Shown: positions 51,022 to 61,506 of the stretch, one piece after another | Layout of the letters: every line of letters begins with the position of its first letter | Position numbering within the stretch: the first letter of the stretch is position 1 | Origin: Rhytidiadelphus loreus | Lineage: Eukaryota > Streptophyta > Bryopsida > Hypnales > Hylocomiaceae | Direction of reading: 5' to 3' | Assembly (NCBI GenBank): GCA_947034895.1 | Contig: OX344765.1 | Coordinates: forward strand, 2,919,001 to 2,983,000 | Length of the DNA stretch: 64,000 bases | Notes under the pieces: model-generated | Databases searched by the model: none | Told to the model about the DNA's origin: nothing | What the model saw: only the letters and a program-made list of their open reading frames with translations | Program-made: the position numbers and the translations under genes

Positions 51022-51300
51022 AACATGGTCACATTAGTGGTGACATTTTTTTTCCCTCACTGACATGAATGTAGTGCATATGTACATCATTTATTTGGAC
51101 AAATGCAAGGAGTGGGACCATCCTCACTATTCTATGACACATTTATAGTTTCAAACTCAATTGTGTGAAGCACTAGTTGGAAACAATTGAAGAAAGTGGT
51201 GTATGCAATTCATAGAGGTGCCCCATGAAAGGCGTTTGTATTACCTAGATTTCACCAAATTCCACAAACCTTGTATAGTTTGCAACAATGGCTCACCCTC
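49680..51300 (+). pseudogene. piggyBac transposase relic
   Basis: The frame is broken by several stops and frameshifts, but the order of motifs matches piggyBac (DDE) transposases. An acidic N-terminal piece lies near 49720-49800 (ELDFAKLDFGEG). A segment ending IVVETN follows at about 49930-49992. Next is TMDGMMIHYKGKY (50297 on), carrying the first catalytic Asp, then QYLP and WGWKVW. GHVITMDNFF (50552-50581) carries the second Asp. GTLDWHMH and LWKNKKSILIST come after it. HMWSIDVRDQL (50907-50939) carries the two last acidic residues. After a (TA)n insertion the sequence resumes with DMNVVHMYIIYLD and LCEALVGN (to 51187), then a PCIVC motif that may be the C-terminal zinc-binding region. 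It cannot encode an active enzyme as it stands. Family assignment rests on motif order from memory. Confidence 0.8.
50949..51019. repeat. (TA)n microsatellite
   Basis: About 35 uninterrupted TA units lie directly after the codons for the IDVRDQL motif of the transposase relic and split it from its C-terminal part. Confidence 0.97.
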
Positions 51301-51993
51301 ATGATAAGGTCCAAGACATATTGTTCCTTTGTGGTAGCAAGTTTATATGCTTTCACAAATGATGCTTTCAAATTTACCATAAACGTCTCAATTGAGTATT
51401 CATACATATTATAAATGTAATTTCGATTCTTTAATTCATCAATTATGGTTTGCATATTTTTTATTTTTAAGGCAATTGTTTTTCCCATTATTTAGGTGCA
51501 AAGATGCTTTATGTAAATGTAATCAATAAAAGAATTTTTTTTACTCTTTCCAAAAGAATTTTTTGGACGCCATATAAATAAACTAGAAAACTCTAAAGTC
51601 TTTAGAGGAAGAGGGACATTTAATGAACACTTTGTGCAACACTTTTGTCCTTAGGTCACAATGAATGGGTGAGTTTACAACAATGTCTTCAAAATACATT
51701 CACATGGCATTTTCTATTGTAAATATAATTTTTGCAGTCAATTTTGAGGGAGGTTCTATTTTATTGAAGTATTATGAAATTGTATTTGTTTTTTAGTGCA
51801 AGTGATAAGGGATCACTGAATTTTAGAGTTTATTTTTTGGACCATATGTGAATAAACAATGAATTTTCAAAGTTTATATGAAGAACTAATTCATTTTTCT
51901 ATCATTGGCTGAGGGATTCAAATAGTTTGAAATCACTATTGTGATGGCCAAAGAAGTGCTGAGTTTAGCATACCATATGTGAGGTTTACTATT

Positions 51994-52212
51994 ATGTGAG
52001 CTTAGGAGTGTGAGTCCATGAGCCTGAAAGACTAGACACCTATCTTATGGGTGTATGTATTATAAAAACCTTTCATGTTTATAGTGTAACTAACAATGTT
52101 ATAGATATATTATAGGTGTTTATATTATAAGCACCTTTGGTTCAATGGTTGTACAATATCTACTTATACATATGCTTGAGGCTCATATGCTTGCATTTTC
52201 AAGCTCACACAT
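51994..52212. mobile_element. Copy 3 of the ATGTGAGC repeat family (219 bp)
   Basis: ATGTGAGCTT at the left and AAGCTCACACAT at the right are inverted ends. The interior shares TATAGGTGTTTATATTATAAG and the short GCACCTTT phrase with copy 2. It is inserted in the piggyBac relic and therefore arrived later than that element. Confidence 0.6.
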
Positions 52213-53372
52213 TAGCATCGTTGGAGTTGGATTGGATGACAAATTCAAGAGAATTCAATTAGGAATAAATTAGGACCCATTTTTTAAGATTGCCCATAAA
52301 CTTAAATTCTTAGGAAGCCGTATTATTTAGCCTTCTGATTTCAATAGAAATTAGAGTTTTGTGTTTAAAAACACACTTCGAATATGTCAAAGATAAATAA
52401 ATGTTTCAATCCACTATTGGGATTCTTGAGTATTGAAAGTGTGGAGTAAAAAATGTGTTTGCAAAAAAGGCTAGTGTATTATGAGGGCATTGTGTCATTG
52501 CAAGAGTTTTTTAGATGCGTTCCACACCTTTTTTTCAAGTGGAAATTGATAGACACATGTATAACATTACCTTCATTATGGTAGATTTAAAAATTCAAAG
52601 TGTGTAGTGCAAAAATTTCTTAGAAGTGACAGACAAAGTCATCTAAAACTCTCAGGTAGGGTCCAAAAAAACTTTTACCACCTATTTTTTATAGAATTTA
52701 AGTACAAGATCCTATGGTTAAATTTTTGAAAAAAAATATTTTTATGTGTTTTTCATTGAATGTAGTAGAAACGGCAATTTTGAGTGTTTTTTGAAGAAAA
52801 AATGCCTCGGTCCTTTAGAGGTTATATCAAAGTTTGCATCTTATTTGGTTACATTGAGACTATATTTTGCCTATCATAAAGGGAGTTTTTAGCCTCTATA
52901 CTTGATTGACAAAAAAATTATAAAAATAGAAAAGATTTTCTCTAGATATATATTTTTTCAAAAATTATATTTAAGAAAATATGGCAATTTTGCAAACTAT
53001 AATGTGTATATAAAATTATGTCAATTAAATTTATATTTATATGTATTACTTGTTTCTATTATTATTTATAAAATAACTTGGGGTTTCTTCAAAACAAATT
53101 GTTTGACCATTCATAATTCATTTTTTGGCTTGTCCAACCTTATTGGATAAAAAGTGGTTAGTCAACGCTCATAAAGGTAACTCACCCTAAAATCACTCTC
53201 ATCCCAATTCTAGCCTCATGTATTCATTTCAAAACAAAAAATATGCACCACAAGTGCAAGGGGGACGAATAGAGATGAGGGTTGAGTTCCCTTTATAGGA
53301 ACCCATCTAAAGTTGTAAGAAGCTAGTGGGTTGTTGCTCTCAGCCCTAGTGACGACATGGTCACCCACTAAG

Positions 53373-53516
53373 AGCTGGCTTCTATGCGGAGTTGGGAGCT
53401 AGTGAAGCTCAACGATGATCAATGGGATTGGGACCCTAAAAAAATGATCTCCCAACCCACTGATCATTAGTGAGCTTCACCGACCCCAACTCCACATGGA
53501 AGCAGACCCTAAGTTA
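53373..53516. repeat. Long imperfect hairpin
   Basis: Arms of about 60 bases (left starting AGCTGGCTTCTATGCGGAG, right ending CTCCACATGGAAGCAGACC) pair with roughly one mismatch in six, around a loop of about 15-20 bases. It is GC-richer than its surroundings. It could be a fold-back MITE or a small-RNA hairpin; the sequence alone does not decide. Confidence 0.6.
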
Positions 53517-53519
53517 GAA

Positions 53520-55970
53520 GTTCCCTGCAATGAAGTTCCTTCATTTGTTAAATTTTAAATGATTAGAAAATCAAATATTAATGGGTGAGACTGAATAATA
53601 ACCCCAAATGCACTCAATGAGAGAATAATTATGATGATTTCAGTGCAATACTTAGGCTGCTTTGCAATTGGCTGCAGCAGTAAAAAATAAATTTGTGGAC
53701 AATTCCCACAATGGAGACCCCTTCATTTAAAAAAAAAATTATATCATAAAATTAAATTTTTAAAATGAATTTGGTAAATGCACAGGCTGTGTACAGCAAG
53801 CTTAACTTGCAATGCGGAAGATGACCGCTTGATGTGGAGCATTTACAATTTGAACTTGGACCGAGAATCCAAATAACACATTTATTGAAATATAGATGTG
53901 GGTAATGTATGGGTTTTGTTCATAAACACTTATTTTAGGCCAAATTAATAGTTGTTCATAATATGTTTTGTATACCAAATTGACACTTGAATTTATATAC
54001 TATTAAAGAGTATTGAACCATATATCAAAGTACATAGTTATTACAAATATAAAAATACAACAAAGAAAGTCAAGAAATCCTTAAACGCCAAGCCTAGATG
54101 TCTAATCCTAATGAATGCAAGCACATTTGAAGACAACACCCTGAATACTTACTTCTTATATGGATATACCTATTCCATGAAAATTATACGAAATACTAGT
54201 GAACAACAACACTCTATCTAAACAACCAATGTGTAACAAACATCACATACCAAAATTCTCCTTCCAACATACCAACACTGAAAAATAACATTAAAATTCA
54301 TTGAGTTGTCACTTATTGAAATGACCTCTTTTCACCATAATCAATTGAGGTAAAAAACAACAAATATTAGTCACTCGTACAAATCATTCAAAACAACAAA
54401 TGGATTGTACAACCATTGATGGTTATCATGCAAGAGGAACTACTCATATACCATCTTTATCAATACTACAAGACATGTTTAAATTCCTTAAGCTGTCAAG
54501 CTATAAAAAAAAACATAATAATATGCATAAAATCACCATTAAATACTCAACGTATATCCTACTACATAAATAAAAATAAGAAATTAAACAAATTGTTGAC
54601 TACTACTAATCCTCCTCCTTAAACTAGTAAGAAAAATTACTCATATAGAGAATACCTTTTCATTCCAATACTCCAAATTTTTATAATTATTAAATGCCAC
54701 CCAACAAATACACTTTCTATTGTGGCATATACTAACCATCATCACCTTCCAATTCAAAACTCTTATATAAGACATTCATTTCAAAATTATTAGTAAATAG
54801 GATAGAATCTCCTCTAAAACAAGGATAAGTAGTTGCAGGACCCTAAAATTCTTAATATACCTTAGCTTAGAATTGATGGTTGGAGATATTTCTTTCTCCT
54901 TTAAAATTTAGATTTTGTTGTCTTAAAAAAAAACTCCACTTGTTTTGAAGTGGTTAGTTTTGGATATTATAATCTCACAATCATTGATTCCAAATATAAA
55001 TATAAAATTTTCAAATTTGATCATTTGAGATAAATAATATATTCTTGCATTACCTCCTTCGAAAGAACATTCTTAACACTAATCTAGGTCTAGCAATCTC
55101 CTAGAAGTTAAATTATTCATCTTGAAGATGTGCATGTTAGTTTCATGACTAGTTTATTAAATAATTAAATGCATGCCAATTAGTGTGTAAGAGATGTCTC
55201 TTACCTAGGATATCAATGAAGAAATTTCTTGTGCACAAATCCACAACTTCAAGGATGACAATAGTAAACCTTAAAGAGAGTAGAAGTCAACAAGTTTTAA
55301 ACACACAAACTTGAATTTTAGACCTCCAAATCGCGTCCTCTCTTGAGACAAGTAGAGACCACATATTAGCTTTCACCAACAAAATATCAAGACTAAGGAT
55401 GAATGCAACTGAGTTGAATGGTATCAATGTTTGGTTAAAGAGGTTTGTTTGTGTCATCTTATACAATTAGCACAAGTTTAAAATTACCTATTGAAATGAT
55501 ATAATATCATGATTGTTTAAATTTTTTGACCTTCTCAAAAGAAATTTTACTTATGAATGATATGCGTTCAACATTTGATGACCTTGCTTCTCTTCTTTGT
55601 AGATTCATCCTCAGTAAATGTTATTTGTGTCATTTTTGTTGGTATATGGTATTTCTACCAATGAGTGGTATATATGGATAATCATGTTTTATGGGCAACT
55701 AACACATGAAATGAGTAGATTAAGACCATTAAGTGCTATGAAATTCATGGTAGCTCTGTTTTCTAGTATAAATGAAATGGTACAAGTTAATAATATAACG
55801 GATGGAGAGGAAAGAAGTGACAGGTTTCTACAACCACCTCCATGAATTGAAATTTCAAGTCTGTCACTTCTACGAGTCAAATTTTCAACTATATTGTAAG
55901 CATTTAATTGTGCCCTACCCCTTTTAGTGAAGGATACTTTCTTTTTTTAATCCCTCCTTCACACCTGAAG
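53520..55970. other. Gene-free AT-rich stretch
   Basis: No coding sequence, RNA gene or bounded mobile element is supported in this interval. Confidence 0.5.
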
Positions 55971-55974
55971 CTTA

Positions 55975-56234
55975 AGGTAACTACACCTTAAATTACACGC
56001 TTTCTAAAACTACATAGGTTAGATTCTTGCCTAAAATGTACTTCCACTATTTATGAGAGTTTGTGGTTGGTTACCTTAAACCCTATTTTTAGCACTTTGA
56101 AAATTTGTAGTTTATTCATATGCTATCTAAAAATGCATTCTTAGAGAATCTAAACAAAATGCCACCTTTTTTTTCAATATAATAATGGCAACCATGGTGA
56201 ATTACTTACTTGTGCGATTTAGGTGTAATTACCT
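55975..56234. mobile_element. TA-flanked AGGTAACTACACC element (260 bp)
   Basis: AGGTAACTACACCTTAAATT is mirrored by a right end whose reverse complement is AGGTAATTACACCTAAATC, with TA on both sides. The interior closely follows the element at 58953-59361, sharing TTTATGAGAGTTT and TTTGTAGTTTATTCATA. Confidence 0.75.
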
Positions 56235-56339
56235 TAAGATTAGATCCGTATTTGAAAATCCCTCACCCAAATTTGTTTTGATTTGAACTATGAATCACAA
56301 ATCAATTAATTATTCTCAAAAATTCACTCCGATTCTTTC

Positions 56340-56655
56340 TCAGATGGAGGATGGATATTTGAATGGTCTCATGGTCGTCTCATGTACCAACTGGGTGTTG
56401 CAACCCAAGTCGTACAGTGCGTTACCGTATTCCCCGGTCAAAGTGTTGGGCAACTGAATTCTGTAATTTAAAATGGGACGGAAACCCACAGTATCATCCG
56501 TCACCGGCCCAAAGATGGACAAGTGTAGCTGGGTAATTTTCTTCCAAAGATGTTCGGTACATGCATGCCTCTGACCGATAGTTATAGAGGCATTGAAAAA
56601 GGACATTGAAAGGAGTACCAACTTGTCAAGAAAAGCAAGCGGAGACAGTAAATTA
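56340..56655 (-). pseudogene. Possible BAHD acyltransferase gene fragment
   Basis: An open frame of about 95 codons reads on the minus strand and is richer in GC than its surroundings. It contains EHLWKKIT followed later by DDTVGFRPILNYR and TGEYGNALYDLG. This order resembles the central part of BAHD acyltransferases (an xAHLWR segment, then a VDxRxR segment and a GYFGNA segment). The upstream catalytic HxxxD and downstream DFGWG regions are not seen, so this would be an isolated exon fragment or a relic. The identification is tentative. Confidence 0.35.
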
Positions 56656-56659
56656 AATG

Positions 56660-58950
56660 GGAATTAATATTTTATGCATAGGACCCCCGACCCCCACCCG
56701 GCCAACAACCTAGTGGATTGAGAATTCAACCCGAATCTGGCCGGGTTGCTTGTATGTTTTTTGAAGCCCTGGTTTTGGGGCAGACGTAAGGTGGGTACCC
56801 CGCAAACCGCCACTTTTGGCTACTGTGCCTAGTTACTACTAGTATTAGACTGGTCAAATTTTCATTGGTTTTCTTATTGGCAAGTGAAAGGAGGTTCCCA
56901 ATGCACCAAAGAACTTGACATTTGGATATCGTATGCAAAAGTTAGGAAGGAACAAAGTTTGGTTCTAAAATAGTTTTTCCCACACAGGTAACGTACTGAT
57001 TTTGGAGAAATACATGGAGAGTGAAGATGGTGGTTTAGGGTCAATGGTGCATTTTGGAGGGACCACCTTAAAAAATATTTGATATTTGACCTTGCTCGTA
57101 TATTGGATTTCTTGTAGATGGATTACTCTATTTTAGTACAAATCTAACGTGGAGGATAATACGGACATGAAACTAAGGATGGATTTTGAAACTGAATACC
57201 TGACTTGGTAGTAAGTGCCTGCAAAAATATTTCCAAATTTTTGGGGGATATTATTTTTTCAAAAAAATGTAAGGGAAAGAAACAAAGCTTCCTATTTTTT
57301 AGTGTATGCCAAATTGCATTTGCCAGTTTTGATGAATTATTTGGCACAAAATGTTGAACTGAGTAATGAAACGTTTGTTCTTATATAAAATGGATGTATA
57401 TCATTTTGTCACCATCTTCAAATTCATTTTTCATTCAAGTAGAAGCTTCTAAGGAAGGTGTTGATGTGCATTGTTGAATGCACAAGCAAGTTACTTATCA
57501 TAAAATTTTAATGTTCTTTTTATACATGTGAATTGTGCTATTTATAAATTAGATTAGAAAAAAGTCTTTGTGGCAAAACTCACAATATGCCAAAAAAATT
57601 AGTACCTTGAGCACAATTAATAAGGCATTTTAGACTTTGCTATGTAAATAATTTCATAGCTTTAGTCCATCACACCAAAATCTAGTTTTAAAAATAAAAA
57701 CTACACATTTTGGAAAAATTCAAAGTTAAATATTTCTAAAATGATCTGGGAAGGGCTTGAAAAGATTTGTCCAATTTTGACAGCAAGTATAATTTTTTTT
57801 AAATATACTTAATATTTTATATATTTATACTTCAGAATTTTGAGATTGACATATAGTATAATACATCTCAATTTTACTCAACATTCTCAAACATCGGGAG
57901 GTTAAATTGCACATCTACAATGAAAAAAAGATGAAAAAGATTCAATAATTAGAAATGATGGGGAGTATGGATCAAATAGTTAATAAGTCCAGACTTTAAT
58001 ACATGCCAAAAATAAATTTAAAAATAAATTACATCTCTCATAACACCATAAATATTTAGAGACCAATTCATTAAGAAGATAGTAATTGTATTTGAGTTAT
58101 ATGGACTATTATCTTTATATAAATCATTTTTCATATATACTAAATAACATAATCTTTGATTTTGTGGTGATTTAATTTTTTTCCTTTTTTATAGTGCGTC
58201 ACAATGTTAACCCTATAACTGTATAGTTGCCAAACAATATTTGATGGATGACTTTCTAGATTACTGTAGAGATGAAAATGTGCAAATGGGTCTATTTAAA
58301 TCAAATCATTTTTGGCAAAGTCCACTAGTAATAGGTCTCATCCTTGACTAATTATATTCTCCAAAGCATGGCTGGTCATACTATCCCAATTAAACTCTTC
58401 ATTTACATAGGGTATTTGAATCATTGTTATAGTAGTTTCTTTATTAGTAGAAGCCTAGCACAAACTCATGGAGTTGTTTGGAGTAGTGGCACTAACTTCC
58501 CACATACATATGGGAATTAACAAACCAATCCTCTCACCACTTGGGTTTAAATAAAATAAAAAAATTTCCTATTTTGTACTTGGCTAATTTTGAGTTTTCT
58601 TCCTAAAATGGAGATCTTCAATTCCAAATATGAAATCTTAATTTCCAAATTTGATCATCCATAGAAAATAATAAGTTCATGTCCCTCCCTTTGTCCAAGG
58701 AACAATTGAATAACTAATGTATGCATATCCATTCTAGATCTTCTTTCCAATTCCAGCCATGTGTACATCTCTACAACACTTCAATCTTTCAATCTCTAAA
58801 TAGTCCCTTCTCTAGGGATAACAATGGGAATCTAAATCAATGTTTTTGCTTTACGAAAAAAACTAACTAACTAGAATTCATGGGAAAAATTCCCTAATTT
58901 GCAATTCTATTGCCCCCCAAAAAACATTGTGCATTTGATCTATCTCAATC
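56660..58950. other. Gene-free AT-rich stretch
   Basis: No gene or bounded element is supported. Short frames at 56726-56938 and 57144-57347 (- strand) have no recognisable domain. Confidence 0.5.
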
Positions 58951-58952
58951 TA

Positions 58953-59361
58953 AGGTAACTACACCTAATTTCAACTGCTTTCTAAAATCGATCATGACAA
59001 ATTCTTGCCCAAATGTAATCCCGTTATTTATGAGAGTTTATGGTTAGTTTTAGAAACACCTATTTTCAACACTTTGAATATTTGTAGTTTATTCATACCA
59101 TGTCCCAAAAATGCATTCCAAGGGAATCTAAAATCTCGTTTTGCCACTATCCACAACCCCCCCACCCCCACCCCACCCCAAAACAACAACAACATAATAA
59201 TAATAATGAAAACCATGCTAAATTGCTTATCAATATAATAATGAAAACCATGTTGGATTGCTTATCAATATAATAACGAGAACCATGTTGAATTGCTTAT
59301 CAATATAATAATGGAACCCATGCTGAATTGCTTATTAGTATGATTATAGGTGCAACTACCT
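58953..59361. mobile_element. TA-flanked AGGTAACTACACC element with internal tandem repeat (409 bp)
   Basis: AGGTAACTACACCTA at the left is mirrored by TAGGTGCAACTACCT at the right, with TA outside each. It differs from the copy at 55975 mainly by an internal expansion (about 59195-59345) in which a unit of about 38 bases containing TTGCTTATCAATATAATAA occurs three to four times. Its last base overlaps the TTAA of the next element. Confidence 0.75.
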
Positions 59362-59559
59362 TAACCCTTAAGCGCTCCAACGTCCATATTCTAGACGATG
59401 AACACAGGGCTTGCATGCATTGTTTCATCCAACTACCTTCTCATTCATCCAATGTAACACTAGAATCTTGAAAAGACAACCTTCTTTTATGCCCAATTTC
59501 ATGAAATTTTGGTAAATGGTATTTCTGTACAAAGATATAAGCAAAAATGTGCCCAAATT

Positions 59560-60240
59560 TGAAAAAGGATTGAGGTGTTAAATTTAACCCCTCTTAGATG
59601 TGTGACCCAATGGACGAGTGATAATGAGTCCATCGGTCCTTGGTCCTCCCTTCCCTTCCCTTCCCTTCCCTTCCATGAAATCTGTCCCTGCAATTTGGTT
59701 TTCGGATCAGAAACTTCTGTCCTCTCACTCAACTCAATCCTTCGTCGCTTGGGGAAAGAAAAGCCAGACAGCGGACGGAGTTCCTTACCATCTTAGAAGT
59801 TGCTCTTCAATGCAGCGGCAATAATGGATCTTCTTCTTTTTTTTCTACGGAAAACTGAAACACACCAGGCAGGGCAGGGCAAGGGCAGGACGGGGGGCAG
59901 GGCACGGCAGGCACGGCAGTCAGGTGCACTACAACTGGGTGGAGAGACCGAGTTGAGGCGAAAGTAAAACAGGCTTCAATGAGACTGAAATGAACTTTAA
60001 GAAGAAGAAGAAGAAAAATATATATTTAAAAAAAAAATGCATTCCACAGAGACGGAGATGGAGATTCAATTCACAACATAAAAGGCTCAAAATCATTCAA
60101 CTAAGGTAAAGTCGAAGAAGAACGTGCGCAGGCTCTTTTTCAAAGAGCTTGCATTGGTTTGTTCGTTCGTTTGTTCGAGGCTCAGGTCAACCTCCTACAC
60201 TGCAATTAGGTTGACCCACACTAATTTCTCAACATTTTAC
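59560..60240. other. GC-rich foreign-looking segment inside the TTAA element
   Basis: It holds a (CCCTT)n run near 59648-59672, a G-rich GGCAGGGCAGGGCA tandem near 59870-59920 and purine-rich AAGAAG runs near 60000. Composition resembles gene leaders elsewhere in this window rather than the AT-rich element around it. No protein domain is recognised. A captured promoter or leader fragment is the simplest idea (inference). Confidence 0.4.
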
Positions 60241-60332
60241 AGGATATAGAAATATTTATTGTTATTGGACAAGGATGCAAAAATTTTCATCAAGCCAAAA
60301 GCATGTGTGAGGTGTGGGTTCAACGATGCTAG

Positions 60333-60530
60333 TGTGTGAGCGCGGAGACATGAGCCTAAGAACCTTGAATTTAGTTGCAGGTATGTACCTACGACCATTT
60401 GAAGGTGTTTATAATATATGTACCTATACCATAAATATACTATAATATAGAAAGAATCCATAACATAGACACCTATAGCTATAGAAGATAAGGTGTCTAT
60501 TATATAGGCTCGTAGGCTCATAGATTTGTC
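60333..60530. repeat. Copy 4 of the ATGTGAGC repeat family
   Basis: It starts near GTGTGAGCGC and shares GAACCTTGAA, ACCTATA motifs and AGGCTCATAGA with copy 1 at 14831. Ends are degenerate. It lies inside the TTAA element at 59365-61502. Confidence 0.5.
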
Positions 60531-60546
60531 CCCAAAGCAAGGCCTA

Positions 60547-61123
60547 GGGGAGGACACTCTCACTACATTTGGGGTAACTACGTGCGGCGGTGGAAAAAGT
60601 AATTCATGTAATTCACCTTGAATAAACTATAATTTCATTCTAAAATTTTGAGCTTTGTTTAACAATGACTAAAGGTTTCTATTAACAAAAAATTCAATTC
60701 CAAATAACATAAGATATATTGTCTAGAAAGGGTTGAAAAATGAACTAAAATGGCATGTTCTCCAACTAAAATATTTATAGAGCTCACATGAAGATGACTA
60801 TTGCATCAATATTCAACCAAAATAAACTTTCAATAGAAAGCTATTCTATATAATTTTTTTTTCATTTTTCAAATTTTTTTTCTTATATAATATAGAGGTG
60901 TGAAAGTTATTTTCAGCTTTACAGTGTATCTTTTTTCTTCAAAAATTTATAACTAATTACTATTAGCACAAAAAAATACCAATAATTCAAAACATAAACT
61001 TATAAAGTAGTAAAATCTATCCATAATTTTTTTTTTGAAAAAGAAATTAAATTTTAAGGTGTATTACTTGTTTTACTTTTTCCGCCGCACGTAGTTTGCT
61101 AAAACATAGGGAGTGTCCTCCCC
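60547..61123. mobile_element. 577-bp inverted-repeat element (GGGGAGGACACTC ends)
   Basis: Both ends read GGGGAGGACACTC inwards and continue, after a short divergent spacer, into a shared ACTACGTGCGGCGG and AAAAAGTAA. Arms are about 60 bases. No exact target duplication is seen. The AT-rich centre is non-coding. Confidence 0.7.
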
Positions 61124-61506
61124 GGGAGCAAGGCAAAGCAAGGCTTCATCTCTATTTATTTTTCAACATATTCAACCATCGGATCCTTCAATTAACCTGT
61201 TCAAGTGCATCCTCCCAAAAAAATTTAAGTGAATATCCGGACCGATTGCAAGTTCAATGTTCCTAAAGTTCAAAATGTAGGCATTTTTAGCCTTTCCAAA
61301 AGGTAAAGTTTTGTATTTCAACATCTTTAGGGGGAAAAAATGTTTGCCCCATAATTTATGCATTTTATTCAATATGTTGGAAAGTGGATTGACAATATAT
61401 ATAATTTTTTTATCAAAAATGCTTTCAAATTCATCTTGAAAAACTTATGAAGTGCAAGGTGGAGTTCATTGTCCAAAATATGGACGTCGGAGTACTTAAG
61501 GGTTAA

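Larger units (their letters stand above)
47714..52821 (+). mobile_element. Decayed piggyBac-type transposon (about 5.1 kb)
   Basis: The right end reads CCTCGGTCCTTTAGAGG followed by TTAT, a near match to the left arm and TTAA of the element at 21.5 kb. The left end is more eroded (CCCAAAGAACTATTGTTCCC near 47717) but aligns with the CCCCTAAAGGACC arm at 30550 and continues to match it past GGAATATAATTT. A piggyBac transposase relic lies between them on the plus strand. A copy of the ATGTGAGC repeat has inserted at 51994-52212. The exact left boundary is uncertain by tens of bases. Confidence 0.65.
59365..61502. mobile_element. TTAA-flanked element with nested insertions (2.1 kb)
   Basis: TTAA flanks both ends (59361-59364, 61503-61506). 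Inverted termini of about 40 bases begin CCCTTAAGCGCTCCAACGTC on the left and, reverse complemented, CCCTTAAGTACTCCGACGTC on the right. It contains a GC-rich segment (59560-60240), a copy of the ATGTGAGC repeat and a separate element at 60547-61123. No transposase is visible. The TTAA and CCC ends fit a piggyBac-type relative, more distant than the 21.5-kb type. Confidence 0.75.

Noticed and set aside
50829..51068. Apparent small protein with a Tyr-Ile tail
   Set aside because: It is the end of the transposase relic read into the (TA)n microsatellite.
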